From assembly GCA_039519185.1 (NCBI GenBank), contig CM076847.1, forward strand, positions 82,683,100 through 82,747,099: a stretch of 64,000 nt of DNA, given 5' to 3'. Under the pieces are notes generated by a model. The model made no database searches. It was not told the origin of the DNA and worked only from the letters and a program-made list of their open reading frames with translations. Both the position numbers and the translations under genes were made by a program. Positions 20,707 to 33,546 of this stretch are shown one piece after another. How positions within the stretch are numbered: the first letter of the stretch is position 1; every line of letters starts with the position of its first letter. The stretch comes from Astragalus membranaceus (taxonomy: Eukaryota > Streptophyta > Magnoliopsida > Fabales > Fabaceae).

Positions 20707-22601
20707 TTAACAAAGAAGATGAGACCCAGTTCCACACTGTCGAGGTTTGGGGACACGCCGTGGACGTTGATGCCGATGTGGTGGTTGTTGTTCTTCCTCA
20801 GTAGGGGCAGGGGGCGGTGGCTCTGGAAAAAATTGGGGAACTGAACTACCACCGCCGGCCTGCTCTTCAATTTGACATAGCAACGCCATAGATTGCGCAG
20901 AGTCGGGTTGGACCCCAAAGCACTCATAGAACATATCGGGGTCCCTTTCGGTCGTAGAATGTCGATATGTATCTTGAAAAGGAGTATGTTCTTGGAATGT
21001 TGGTGTGTGGGAGATAGAGTGGCGGTGAGGCACATCTTCTTGGAATGTTGGTGTGTGGGAGATAGAGTGGCGGTGAGGCACATCTTCTTGGGTCCTCTGT
21101 TGAGTTGGTGGTGCACGTCGATGTCGATTACAGTTACGTTCTCGACGTTCGGTTTGAGTAGTTGGGGGAGCTGGCACGTCTTGTTCATCTTCTTCATCCA
21201 CATCACCAACATTTGCAAGACCACGTGGATCCCTTAGATGTTGGCCTGCTGAAATGTATGGCCTTGATTTTTTTAGAAACCAGTGCATGTATTTATCTGA
21301 CTGCGTCGGTTTAGCAAAGCACGGTCGACCCACAACATGCACATGTATTTTGTCTATCATTCCATAAATCAATTGTCTGTTTGTGATATACAGCCCAATT
21401 GACATCAGGCCGTCCCTGCATGGTGATGTTGTGCATGTGGCTCATATCTTTTGGTGTTGATGGTATGTCTTGGACGAGGCCAAATTGCAAGGTCACTCTA
21501 TCCGCATGGTGCCATTCTACCATATGGAAACAGACCATAGCCGTGTTTGTAGTCCATATGCCGTAGTGCCGAAATGCTATTTCTGGCAAATTGAACTCCC
21601 GATATGGCAACCACTCAAACTCTTCATGTGTCATGCGGTCTATTGTTGATCTGTACAAAACAAGGCTTGATGGACACTTAGTGTGGCTAAGTGGCGTGCG
21701 AACCCATCTAGTAAAACAAATAAATTGTTAACATAAAGAAGAAATATAATTGTTCGTATCCATAAGTTGTGTCAAATGTTTACCTCTTTGCTAGTGGCCA
21801 TTGATAAGGACTGTTGCAGCCTGGTGCTAGGAACGACATGCGGTACCAGACCCAAGACGGTAACAATAGAGTACATCCACCCATTGTGCGTGAGGAGCAT
21901 GTAGCTGTCTTACACAGCATTTTGTATAAGTTTGTTAGACATGCTGACCCCCAGTTGTAACTTGAAATTTCATCGAAATTTTTCAATAGGGGTAGGTAAT
22001 TTATGTTGACTCTGTTTGATGATTTGTCTGGGAGTATGTATCCCTCGATCAACTGCAATAGGTACGCCCTACAATATTGTCTTCGCACTTTGTCGGAAGC
22101 GCCCTCTGGAACATTATTAAATTCACGTTGTAGCCAAGTGAACTTAATTTGGTTGCTTACAATGCCATCTGCTGGGATAGACTTACCCAAAAGTTGTTTG
22201 CATACTCGATCCCAATTTTGTTGACAACTTCCAGTAACGGCATTTCCATCAACAGGAAGCCCCAACTGCAACGCCACGTCTTGGAGAGTTATTGTACACT
22301 CCCCTACTGGAAGATGAAAAGTGTGTGTTTCTGGTCTCCAGCGTTCGACCATTGCTGCCACCAAAGCTGGATTTATTTTGAATGCGCCAATTGAAGCAAT
22401 GTCACAAAACCCAGCTCTTTCTATCAATGGTAATATAGAGGCATCTGGTTCGGGAAGCTTGAATGCGTGATGAACTTCCATTGGGTCATCCTTGAGAAGC
22501 ATGGAAATGTGAGGTTGTTCGTTTAGTAAGGAAGACATTTTTAAGTAAATCTGAATGAAGAAATTGGCCTGGAAGAGATTTTTAGGGAAGACATTAGTCA
22601 T
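20707..22601 (-). pseudogene. Plant mobile domain (PMD) protein gene of the MULE
   Basis: Exon 1 (22601-21784) holds the PMD core: FKLPEPDASILPLIERAGF, ALVAAMVERWRPETHTFHLP, the signature GECTITLQDVALQLGLPVDG, and CRAYLLQLIEGYILPDKSSN. A GT-AG intron (21783-21708, 76 nt) joins in frame to RWVRTPLSHTK. Exon 2 continues with EFEWLPYREFNLPEIAFRHY and DVNWAVYHKQTIDLWNDR, then needs a one-base frame change near 21355 to reach HVHVVGRPCFAKPTQSDKYM. The C-terminus is Pro/His-rich with a 48-bp tandem duplication (about 20990-21089; EDVPHRHSISHTPTFQ twice). PMD proteins occur as host genes (MAIN, MAIL1) and inside transposons. The frameshift suggests a broken copy, or an unrecognised short intron. Confidence 0.85.
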
Positions 22602-22929
22602 GAACCATAAACCTCTGGATATATAACATAAAATAGTAGACTTGTTGACTATAGGATTACTCAGAACCCATGGTCATACCCACATTAGTGGGCCCTCCAA
22701 GAGGTGTAACTGAGTAAATACAGCAGATCAACTGCCCTTGCCTGACAGCTGTATTGCTGTACGCATTTGGCTGTTTAGCTATAGTCAAAGAGTACACTAT
22801 AGTATAACATTTTTTAGAATAATATCAACTTCAGAAATAATATCCGTAACTGGCACTTATATGATTATGAACAAATTATAAGTAACTGCAAAGCATAACT
22901 CAGATAAGTAACCAACATAATTAGTTTTT

Positions 22930-23110
22930 GAACAGTTATATTAGGAGGCAAAGCCTTCCATAAAAGACAGTTAGATTAGGAGGCAAAGCCTTCCATAAAA
23001 AATATTAAAGAGACAGAGGAGAAGTAGGTAGCATACGGAATGCAACAAATAAATAAATAAAAGACAGATAGATTAGGAGGCAAAGCCTTCCATAAAAGAC
23101 AGAGAACTGT
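22930..23110. repeat. Short dispersed repeats between the PMD and transposase genes
   Basis: TTAGGAGGCAAAGCCTTCCATAAAA occurs three times (about 22941, 22977, 23073). A second duplication, GTGTCGGTGCAATCCTGGC, occurs twice at about 23602 and 23628. The 22602-23752 stretch is the shared upstream region of the two divergent genes and shows no other coding sequence. Confidence 0.7.
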
Positions 23111-25359
23111 CTATGAGTTACAGATTGAAGATTGAAGAAGAGGAAGAAGTAGGCTAACAAGCTCTGACTTCTTACTAGACTTAGAGAGAGAAGTAATTGA
23201 AGTGTGTTTGAAGAGTGATGAAGCGTGTCTAACAATAGCCTAAGCACGCTTATATAGAAATTGAAAGAATATTAACCAGTTACTAACCGGTATAAATAGT
23301 AACGGACTACTATTCGGAATCCTATGATTGATGACTTGAACTGTGCACTTAGGTGACCTGCACTGTGCACTAATGACTTGAACTATTTGGAATCCAAGGG
23401 TTTTCTGACTTGGACTGTTTAGATTGACGACTTGTTTGCTGATGTCTTGACATCTGTCATGATGCGAAATGATGAAAGCAGATTCTTTTGTCTGCTTGTC
23501 ATGATTGATCTGGTGGGGAACAAAAGCAGAGATGGTCTTTGTCTGCCATGATGAGACCTTGACCAAAAAGTCATGATTACAGAAAACAGAATAATTGAAA
23601 GTGTCGGTGCAATCCTGGCTTTTAAATGTGTCGGTGCAATCCTGGCCTTCAAAACCATGGTTGAAATCTAGACCATTCAAACACCCAAGTGCCATAGTTT
23701 CTCCTACTACCAACTGACACTCAAACACACCCTCCTACTCCCAACTTCGCCAATGGCTCCAACGAATGTTTTCATCACGGTCTTTTACAATGGTTATGTT
23801 GAAAAAACAAATACTGAAGGTATCTTTTTTAGGTGTCATAACAACACCCTTGTCAAACTCAACTCTAAATCCAAACTAGCTCAAGTTAAACAAGCCATTG
23901 AAAAAAATCTCTCCTGACCATTCAAAAATGGTTGCTAGTCTTACATATCGGTACCCCACAACTCTCAGTACTGGCCATACCTTTTATGGGGGATTCGAAA
24001 TAAATTCCGACGATGATGTTGAACTTATGATAGAGCATTTCAAAGAAGATAGACACCTTGGTATATGTACACCAGAAATATACACAGATTTGGTTGAGGC
24101 TCCTTCTAACTACACCCAGGTAAGTCACGCCCACTCTATTCCATCTTCATCACAACTGAACGTACGTTTTTCTCAAGAAACAGAAATACCATACACTGAC
24201 TTCATTCCACCTATTTACCCTCAATTCAATCCTTCATCATCCCAAACTGACATGCATTACAGTCCTTCAACACCTCATCATCACTCTGCACTATCATCCT
24301 CAAACACACCCATTGACCTTAACACAAGCCACCCTATACATACTCAAGCTAATACGCCACCGTTTAGTATGTTTGTTGGTGTCCATAAGGAAGACGTTGG
24401 GGACTTTAGCGAAGATGAAGATGAAATTCTCCAGCGTGACATCGCTGAGGAACCAATTGAAGCTAATGATACACCGCAAGTATACGGCTATATCGCGTAA
24501 TAATAATATCGATCCACAGGGAGTTATATGTAATTACCAATCTAGTTTCAGTGGTGATTAGCTGAAAAGGAATGATTAAGTAGAAAATGTTTGGTTTTAA
24601 CTTTAGGATAAAAAAGGCGTCTTGGGATCATGGTTAGATCACAATGATGGTAATAGAAAAAACCCTTTAGCTATTCTCTATCTTATAATTTAGTTTGTTT
24701 TAAGGACAAGGTATTCTTGCGGTTTAATTCAAGTTTCCTTTCGGACAACAAGAACGTGTCTCGAAACGATGATCAAGCCTATTCTCATGGTTGATCATCG
24801 CCAAAACCCATTAAGCACAACCTTATTGTCCCAAAGTCACCTCGGCTATTCTCATGCTTTGGTTACTTTGTCTAATTCCATTTGTTCTAATGTCAAGCTT
24901 CACCTTTCAGTACTTCACTTGACATTTGGGTTATACAAATTTGTACAATGGAATTAGATTAAAAGTCAAAGCAATCATAAGATAGGGCCTAGCTTTGGGA
25001 TTATTTAGGGACCATCATTGGATTGTTTCCCATAATCCCAAGACTAAGAGAAGTCTACTCACAATTGCTCATTGTAGACAAGGGAGTAGAAGAGAATGAC
25101 ATAATGTAAATAGCGAGAAATAAAATAAAGCGTGTAAAAGACTGAATTGTAAAAAGGGCAGAATAACAATAACCTTAATAGAAACTTGCAAGAACTTTAA
25201 CATAAACTTGGAGTGAAAATTACAATGATCCAGGATGAATGTGAAGCTACATTGGGGTCCTTTTTATAGGCCAAGATCAGAGACAAAGCACTAAATATCA
25301 ATTACAATCCATAAAGACAGAATGGGAAGAGTTGTAACATTTTTGGCCATCAGAAGGGA

Positions 25360-25483
25360 CGCACGGATCGCGCCTCCCAGGCGCACGGGTCGCGCCAGGG
25401 CGCACGGATCGCGCCTCCCAGGCGCACGGATCGTGCCAGGGCGCACGGATCGCGCCTCCCAGGCGCGCGGATCGCGCTCAGGG
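25360..25483 (-). repeat. GC-rich 20/22-bp array in the left Athila-like LTR
   Basis: Six alternating units of GCGCACGGATCGCGCCTCCCAG (22 bp) and GCGCACGG(A/G)TCG(C/T)GCCAGG (20 bp). On the minus strand the array ends about 90 bp upstream of a TATAAAAAG box (25268-25260), so it lies in the U3 promoter region. The plus-strand ORF over it is an artefact of the repeat. Confidence 0.85.
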
Positions 25484-26667
25484 TTTTTTCAGCTTCCTTT
25501 CATTTTTTCAACTTCCCTCCAAAATCTGATTTTTGCACCTTCTATTTCTTATTCTTCTCCCCATCCTTTTGCCTTTTTATCCTTTGCTCTTTAAGCACTA
25601 AAATTCCTCAATTGCTCCAATAATAACCTGAGAATAGAAACCAACAATTTGTAGTAAAATAGCTCTAAACTAGAATCAAAACATCAAATAAACTACTTAA
25701 AATAAGTACTAAAAACATACTAAAACATGACTTGTCAAACTCCCCCATGCTTGAATCTTTGCTTGTCCTCAAGCAAAACCATAGAACTCATTGGGCCAAC
25801 TTTTGGAAAAAACTCTGAATCCTTACAAAACTCCAAGCCGACTGGGGTAAACTTTTGCAACTTTTTGACTTGAGATATACAACTCTGGGCTTTTGTGATT
25901 TGTGAGATAAGTTTTAGGTACTAGCACAATAGGAGGGATGTCAATGTCAGCATAGAACTAGTTCCCCAGCATTCTTAAGCTTGGGTCCTCCATTCACTAG
26001 ATCGGGTCTCAAAGGAGGGTCCTTATACGTTGGGCATTCAAGCAATATTTCTTTTTCCTTTTCTTTGATTTTTCTTTGATTTGGGCCAACCACTTTTTAA
26101 ATGACAATTTTTTTTTTTGGAACTATAGTGGTCAGCCCTTTTGCCTGATTTTTCTTTTCTTTCTTTTTGCTTGATACCCCAACTCAGACGTTTTTCTCCA
26201 GTAACCACGCATCCGGTGAATGTCACCAAGGGAACTAAGTTTCTAGTTTCTTTTCTAAACCCCCTAAAGATACCAATAGCCAGAAACAAATCTCAAGTGT
26301 GTGCGTGAAACCCAAAGAGCAGATGAATATTATGAATTTCAAAAATTTAATCCAAAAGAGGCCCTGATCAGATATAACATGCTTCAAAAACTCACAAGGA
26401 CTTTCAGCAAGGGGAGATGAACTTTATTTATTGAAATAAACTAGAAATTAAAAACAAGAAAACAGTAAACCATGGCAAGATACCCCCCCATGCTTGGACT
26501 AGACATTGTCCTCAATGTAAAACAGAGTAAAATAGATGAGAGGGGGTAAGAAAGCTCACATTGATTGGTACTTTGTAGCTTTCTTCTTATTCCAAGACAA
26601 AGGTAAACCAGTGGGTTGCCTCCCACGTAGCGCTTCTTTAACGTCACTAGCTTGACGGTTATGGTGA

Positions 26668-29023
26668 TTATCCTGGATCCAACTTAGGGATGTCTGTCCC
26701 TTTAACTTTCCAGACTTTGAGAGGTTTTGACTTCTTCATTTTTCCCCCTATATGTGACATTCTTCCTTTAACATCATCTACCCATGTGGGTTTTGTGAAG
26801 ACACCTTTTCGACGAGCCCGTTTTTTCACTTTACTCTTGATCTTTTGTGGTGATTTGTTCAAATTGTCAGATTTTGATTTAAGAATCTCTTTCTCATACT
26901 TGGGTGCCATACCCTCAACATCACTTGCCTCTAACAAATCAATCCTGCAACAAGAGACCTCAAAGGAAGGTTGGTTCATAGATTTAAATAAATTAAATTC
27001 TACCTTTTCATCACCAACATTGAAGGCCAACTTACCATGCTTGACATCAATTAGCGCTCCTGCAGTGGCAAGGAAGGGTCTCCCCAACAGAATTGGAACT
27101 TGGGAATCCTCCTCTATCTCCATCACAACAAAATCAGCTGGTATAAAAATTTCTCCTATTTTAATAGGAATATCCTCAAGAATTCCAACTGGATGTTTAA
27201 TGGAGCGGTCAGCCAATTGTAAGGTCATTTTGGTGGGTTTTAACTCTCCTAGGCCCAGTCTTTTGAAAAGGGATAATGGCATTAAACTCACACTGGCTCC
27301 TAGATCACACATGGCTTTGTTTATGGGCTCTCTCCCTATCACACATGGTATAGAAAAGCTGCCTGGGTCCTTAAGCTTTGGTGGAAGTTTGTTTAGAATT
27401 ATAGCACTACATTCCTCAGTCAGGGCTACTGTCTCATTGTCATCAATTTTTCTTTTCTTGGATAAAATTTCTTTTAAAAACTTTGCATATGATGGCATCT
27501 GAGACAGGGCATCTGTGAATGGAATGTTAATGTGAAGTTTTTTCAGTAAATCAACAAACTTTTTGAACTGTACTTCTAGCTTAGACTTGGCTAACCTTTG
27601 AGGGAATGGTATCTTGGGCTTGTAAGGTGGTGGTGGAACATAAGGTGGTTCTTTCTCTTTTTCAACCTCAGTTACCTCACTCTCATTTTGAATCTCTTTT
27701 TCTTTCTCATTCTCACTCATACTATCCTCATTAGTTCCCTTAGGCTCTTCTAATTGTCTACCACTCCTTAAAATGACAGCATTAATTTGGGCTTTGGGAT
27801 TTGGCTCTGGCTGTCCAGGAAAGGTTCCGGAGGATCTAGAGGATGAAGCGACTTGTTGAGCCACTTGAGAAATTTGGTTTTCCAACATTTTGTTATGAGT
27901 AGAGATAGAGTCCACTTTTGTTGTTAACTTGATAAGAGTATCATTCAAAAATGAGTTTTGGTTTTTGAACTCTTCATTTTGCTTAGTTTGAGTTAACACA
28001 AAAGTTTCCAATAAGGTTTCCAAGTTGGATTTTTGAGGTGGCTTTTGATTTTGAAAACCGGGGGGGTGTTCCAACTGCTGGTTGAGTTGATGGAGGATTT
28101 TTATATGAAAAATTTGGATGATTCCTCCATCCGGGGTTATAAGTGTTTGAAAATGGATCCCCCTTTTGAGCGAAATTAGCTTGCTCAGAACCAGCAGTAG
28201 ATGCCCCTAGGGTTTCACAAGAAGAAGAAGATGTAGTAGGAGAGATAGCATTCACGCTCATTTTATCAAACTTAGCAAACAACGCATCTACTCTAGAAGC
28301 TATATGATCAAGGGCAGAAACTTCGTACTTACCTGGTTCTTTCTTTTGTGCAGATGGAGCCGTGACGGCCCTCTCGCTTGTCCACTGGTAGTGATTCTGC
28401 GCCATGTCTTCAATCAAGGCGTAAGCTTCCTCAATATTCTTGTTCATAAGGGCACCACCTGCAGCTGCATCAACAGTCATTTTTGTGGTGTACAACAGAC
28501 CATTATAAAATGTATGGATGATCAACCATCTCTCTAGTCCATGATGGGGGCAAAGCCTTAGCATTTCCTTGAAACGCTCCCATGCATCATAAAGAGACTC
28601 CCCATCATTCTGAGTGAATCTTGTAATTTGATTCCTCAATTGAGCAGTTTTGCTTGGGGGAAAGAATCTGGCAAGGAATGCTTGCCTTAGTTGATCCCAA
28701 GCTGTGACAGACTCATTAGGTAATGAGTGAAACCAGGCCCTGGCTTTATCCCTTAACGAGAAAGGAAAAAGTTTCAGCCTTATGGCTTCCGGAGTCACTC
28801 CATTTAGTTTTAGAGTGCCACAGTATTCGAGAAAAATAGACAGATGAAGATTTGGGTCATCAGTAGCAGAACCGGAAAATTGGTTCTGCTGGACCATAGA
28901 AAGAAGTGATGGTTTAATCTCAAAATTGTTTGCATCAACATTTGGATGCACAATAACAGCATGTGGCTCTGCCGTAGAAGGCGTAGCATACTCTTTGAGA
29001 GCACGATTTGCGTTAGCAGCCAT
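26668..29023 (-). pseudogene. Athila-like gag and aspartic protease, one frameshift
   Basis: Gag starts at the ATG at 29023 (MAANANRALKEYATPSTAEP) and contains the retrotransposon gag domain (KLFPFSLRDKARAWFHSLPN, FLARFFPPSKTAQLRNQITR, GESLYDAWERFKEMLRLCPH). At a seven-C run (28063-28069 on plus as G) the frame changes; the continuing frame has GFQNQKPPQKSNLETLLE, a charged middle region, and a pepsin-like protease with CDLGASVSLMPLSLF (active-site DLGAS) and VPILLGRPFLATAGALIDV. The stop at 26668 is followed by the LTR-proximal region without pol. With one base fewer in the C run the frame would be continuous, so a recent mutation or sequencing error is likely. Confidence 0.9.
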
Positions 29024-30124
29024 TTCTTGGTTATTGCGCAATTCTCTTCTTCTTCTATGTAAGAACCTTTCAATTTCAGAATTGGTTCAACGATTTGTCC
29101 AAGACTTCGGACTCTTCGCATTCAAAGAAAAAGAGAATAAGAAAATAAAATAAAAGGAAAAAAATTTCAGTCTAATCGGTACCAAAATTTTGATCAATAT
29201 CACTAACTCCCCAACAACGGCGCCAAAAACTTGATACAGCCGCAAGTATACGGCTATATCGCGTAATAATAATATCGATCCACAGGGAGTTATATGTAAT
29301 TACCAATCTAGTTTCAGTGGTGATTAGCTGAAAAGGAATGATTAAGTAGAAAATGTTTGGTTTTAACTTTAGGATAAAAAAGGCGTCTTGGGATCATGGT
29401 TAGATCACAATGATGGTAATAGAAAAAACCCTTTAGCTATTCTCTATCTTATAATTTAGTTTGTTTTAAGGACAAGGTATTCTTGCGGTTTAATTCAAGT
29501 TTCCTTTCGGACAACAAGAACGTGTCTCGAAACGATGATCAAGCCTATTCTCATGGTTGATCATCGCCGAAAACCCATTAAGCACAACCTTATTGTCCCA
29601 AAGTCACCTCGGCTATTCTCATGCTTTGGTTACTTTGTCTAATTCCATTTGTTCTAATGTCAAGCTTCACTTTTCAGTACTTCACTTGACATTTGGGTTA
29701 TACAAATTTGTACAATGGAATTAGATTAAAAGTCAAAGCAATCATAAGATAGGGCCTAGCTTTGGGATTATTTAGGGACCATCATTGGATTGTTTCCCAT
29801 AATCCCAAGACTAAGAGAAGTCTACTCACAATTGCTCATTGTAGACAAGGGAGTAGAAGAGAATGACATAATGTAAATAGCGAGAAATAAAATAAAGCGT
29901 GTAAAAGACTGAATTGTAAAAAGGGCAGAATAACAATAACCTTAATAGAAACTTGCAAGAACTTTAACATAAACTTGGAGTGAAAATTACAATGATCCGG
30001 GATGAATGTGAAGCTACATTGGGGTCCTTTTTATAGGCCAAGATCAGAGACAAAGCACTAAATATCAATTACAATCCATAAAGACAGAATGGGAAGAGTT
30101 GTAACATTTTTGGCCATCAGAAGG

Positions 30125-30323
30125 GACGCACGGATCGCGCCTCCCAGGCGCATGGGTCGCGCCAGGGTGCACGGATCACGCCTCCCAGGCGCACGGATCG
30201 CGCTCAGGGTTTTTTCAGCTTCCTTCCATTTTGCGAACCAGGCGCACGGATCGCGCCTCCCAGGCGCACGGATCGTGCCAGGGCGCACGGATCGCGCCTC
30301 CCAGGCGCGCGGATCGCGCTCAG
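30125..30323 (-). repeat. Expanded GC-rich array in the right Athila-like LTR
   Basis: The same 20/22-bp units as in the left LTR, but lengthened by about 76 bp through a partial duplication that includes a short TTTTTTCAGCTTCCTTCCATTT spacer. It sits in the same place relative to the TATA box at 30035-30027. Confidence 0.85.
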
Positions 30324-32696
30324 GGTTTTTTCAGCTTCCTTTCATTTTTTCAACTTCCCTCCAAAATCTGATTTTTGCACCTTCTATTTCTTATTCTTCT
30401 CCCCATCCTTTTGCTTTTTATCCTTTGCTCTTTAAGCACTAAAATTCCTCAATTGCTCCAATAATAACCTGTGAATAGAAACCAACAATTTGTAGTAAAA
30501 TAGCTCTAAACTAGAATCAAAACATCAAATAAACTACTTAAAATAAGTACTAAAAACATACTAAAACATGACTTATCAGCTAACCCCAACATAGGTGTTG
30601 CATTCCGCGAGCCTGTCCCACACTTTCAAAACCTCACAGCTGCTAACCCAGAACCTTATGATGTAGAGTTTGGCCATTCCATGGACAGGAACCAACTTTT
30701 ATCCAATGAAGACCCAAACGAACTCAAACTCAAAATGAAATTTCCCACAAAAGAAATAGCCCAACAATTCATCCAAACATATCACCTAAACCATTCAGTT
30801 GCATACAAAGTCTGTGAGTCTAAACCAACATGTTGGACTGTTTGTTGTATTCATGAAACCTATTTGTGGAGGTGTGTAGTGAGACTAGGAGCAAAAACTG
30901 GATATTGGGGGATTACACAATTGACTCACCCACACACCTGTACAACATCGACTATTTCCCAAGATCACCGCCAGCTGACCTCCTCATTCATGCGTACTCA
31001 TATACTTCCACTTGTAAGGAAGGACCCGACAATATCAGTGGCTGTGTTGATTGCACACATCAAGGAGCGGTTCAGTACCAGAGTTCCTACAGAAAGGCTT
31101 GGATTGCTAAACAAAAAGCAATCGAGCTTATCTTCGGTAATTGGGAGGACTCTTACAATGAAGTAACCAGGTGGCTACATGCTTTCTCTTACTATATTCC
31201 AGACACATTTCACGACTGGCAGTACAAACCATTCTATGAGGATGGACAACTAGTTGCCGACAAAGGTGTATTCCATCGCATTTTTGGAGTTTTGGCCCCT
31301 GCATTAAAGGCTTTCAATTTTGCAAACCAGTTGTCTCTATTGATGGAACATGGTTATACGGTAGGTACATAGGGTGTCTTCTTTTGGCAATCGCACAAGA
31401 TGGAAGAAACAACACCTTCCCAATTGCATATGCAGTGGTCGAGGGTGAAACAGTGGAGGCTTGGTTTTTCTTCCTATCTCGTTTAAGACACTATTTGACA
31501 CCACGGGAGGGTATTTGTTTGATATCAGATAGACACGAGTCTATCAAAAGTGCTGTTACGCGACTAAACACCAATTGGAAACACGTCTTCTGTGTTCGCC
31601 ACATAGCACAAAACTTCATGAGACACTTCAAAAACACTCCTGCCAGGAAACATGTCATCAATATGGGTGAGTATTTTTAACATTTTTTTATTTAATTAGT
31701 TTGAAATTTCCATTCCATACTTACCAACATCTTCTTATTTTCTTCAGCATATTCAATGACGGAAAAATCAGCCAATCACTACAAACAAAAAATTGGTCAG
31801 GAAGTAGGTCCTGAGGGGGTGGCTTGGGTTGAAGACATAACCGCAGAACAATTGTTGCAGTCGTGTGATGGAGGTTCCCGTTGGGGGCACATGACAACAA
31901 ACCTTGCAGAGTGCATCAACAATGTCCTTAAGGGGGTGCGGAATCTCCCTATTCGTTCATTGATAGATGCAACATACTTCAGGATGAACGAGGTTTTCGT
32001 CAAAAGGGGAACACAGGCACAGGCAATGTTGAGATCCGGAACTATGTACTCTGAAAAATTGTTGGAAAATATTGCTAGGAACATAAAAGTCTCAAAAACG
32101 CATAATGTTGCAGTTCACGATCGTGCCCAACAATTGCTCCGAGTTGAAGAACTTGCACGACCACAAAGTGGTAGACCTGCCCGGACATTCGTGGTGAACT
32201 TCAGAGCAAAAACGTGTGAGTGTGGGGAATTCCAGGCACTTCACTACCCTTGTTCACATGTCATCGCAGCATGCTCAAAATGCAATTACGACCACATGCA
32301 ATTCGTGGATCCACTGTACACAATGGAGAATGTTTTCAATACTTACATTGTTGAGTTCCCACCCTTGCCAACTGAGACGTCATGGCCTGATTTCAATACT
32401 TTAGAACTACAACATGATCCAACTAAACGTAGAGATAAAAAGGGTCGTCCACAGTCTACCCGTATTCGTACAGAAATGGATCAAAGAGAAAGGGGTACAC
32501 GCACCAAAAGATGCGGAATTTGTAGAAATGAGGGTCACAACAGAAACAACTGCCCTAACCGCAATTAATGTGTTGTAATATTTCGGATTAGTCTTTTATC
32601 AATTATTGTAATTTTAAATTAACTAAGTTATTAATTTTAAGGTTTTAATCTTATGTAAATTAGGTACTGCGGATGGTGCCAAACTTAATTAATAAA

Positions 32697-33087
32697 AAAA
32701 ACGGTTTGTTTTGTAGTGCAAAAAATTAATTTTTTACTATGTTTTGACCAGTTTTAATCATATATTTTTATTTTTTTAATTAAAAAAAAATATCTACCGT
32801 GTAGAAGAGGTATAAAACTATCGTGTTGAGTTATGAAATATGACATACAGATTTAATTTGAACATGTATTATAATCGTAAAGAACACTAAAAAAACTGTT
32901 TGTTTTGTAGTGCAAAAAATTAGTTTTTTACTATGTTTTGACCAGTTTTAATCATATATTTTTATTTTTTTATTTAAAAAAAAATATCTACCGTGTAGAA
33001 GAGGTATAAAACTACCGTTTTGAGTTATGAAATATGACATACAAATTTAATTTGAACATGTATTATAATTGTAAAGAACACTAAAAA
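32697..33087. repeat. 195-bp tandem duplication inside the right MULE end
   Basis: A unit starting ACGGTTTGTTTTGTAGTGCA or ACTGTTTGTTTTGTAGTGCA occurs twice (about 32700-32890 and 32895-33087) with few differences. It follows the transposase gene directly and has no counterpart in the left end. Confidence 0.85.
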
Positions 33088-33104
33088 AACTGTTTGTCTT
33101 TAAT

Positions 33105-33370
33105 AGTGCTTTGTGCAGATTGCACATTGTAAGGTGTGCATTGTGCAGAGTGCACTATTACAGTATGCATTGTGCATAGTGCACTGTTAAAGTGTGCATT
33201 GTGCAGAGTGCACTGTTACAGTGTCCATTTAACGGCCTAGATTTTGCCGACACTATTTAACGGCCTAGATTTTGCCAACACTATTTAACGGCCTAGATTT
33301 TGCCAACACTATTTAACGGCCTAGATTTTGCCGACACTATTTAACGGCCTAGATTTTGCCGACACTAAAC
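33105..33370. repeat. Subterminal repeats of the right MULE end
   Basis: TGCACATTGT/TGCACAGAGTGCAC-type repeats (33105-33225) followed by five tandem copies of TTAACGGCCTAGATTTTGCC (33229-33367, period about 28 bp). These are inverted relatives of the blocks at 20343-20540 in the left end, where only two CCGTTAAAT units are present. Confidence 0.85.
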
Positions 33371-33546
33371 CCTAAAATCAACAGTTAAGATATTCCAAAA
33401 TCAACGGCTTACATACGATCACCCCTATTATAAATACATTCTCACATTACACTCAAATTCACACCAACAGTTTACCCTTAACCTATATTTCTGATTCATC
33501 TTCTCTTCTCTGGTTCTTCCCAAACACTGTCGCCCAACCCGCTGAA

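Larger units (their letters stand above)
24467..30578 (-). mobile_element. Very young Athila-like element encoding only gag-protease
   Basis: Two LTRs (24467-25737, 1271 bp; 29232-30578, 1347 bp) read TGACAAGTCATG...GCTGTATCA on the minus strand and are nearly identical apart from an internal array. The target duplication GCTAA is at 24462-24466 and 30579-30583. The primer site TGGCGCCGTTGTTGGGG (29225-29208, minus) follows the LTR after a short spacer, as in Athila-type Ty3/gypsy elements. The interior (3.5 kb) encodes gag and protease but no RT, RNase H or integrase. A purine tract (GCATGGGGGAG) precedes the left LTR. The 25738-26667 part is non-coding and carries the conserved ATTGAGGACAATGTCTAGTC region. 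Confidence 0.93.
23753..32568 (+). pseudogene. MURA-type transposase gene, frameshifted and interrupted
   Basis: Pieces in order: an N-terminal PB1-like domain (23753-24466; VFITVFYNGYVEKTNTEGIF, then TGHTFYGGFEINSDDDVELM) with a frame change in the 7-A run at 23901-23907; a retroelement insertion at 24467; the MuDR DNA-binding domain (30681-31075; NELKLKMKFPTKEIAQQF, WRCVVRLGAKTGYWGITQL); a shift to SYRKAWIAKQKAIELIFGNW; a further shift near 31318 into the catalytic core VSIDGTWLYGRY ... LISDRHESI. An intron with consensus splice sites (31667-31747) leads to the C-terminal part with TTNLAECINN, a SWIM zinc finger (CECGEFQALHYPCSH) and a CCHC knuckle (CGICRNEGHNRNNC), ending at 32568. At least three frame changes plus the insertion make it inactive as read. 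Confidence 0.88.

Noticed and set aside
25322..25594. ORF MGRVVTFLAIRRDAR..., also at 30089-30442
   Set aside because: It lies in the LTRs of the Athila-like element, antisense, over the GC-rich array.
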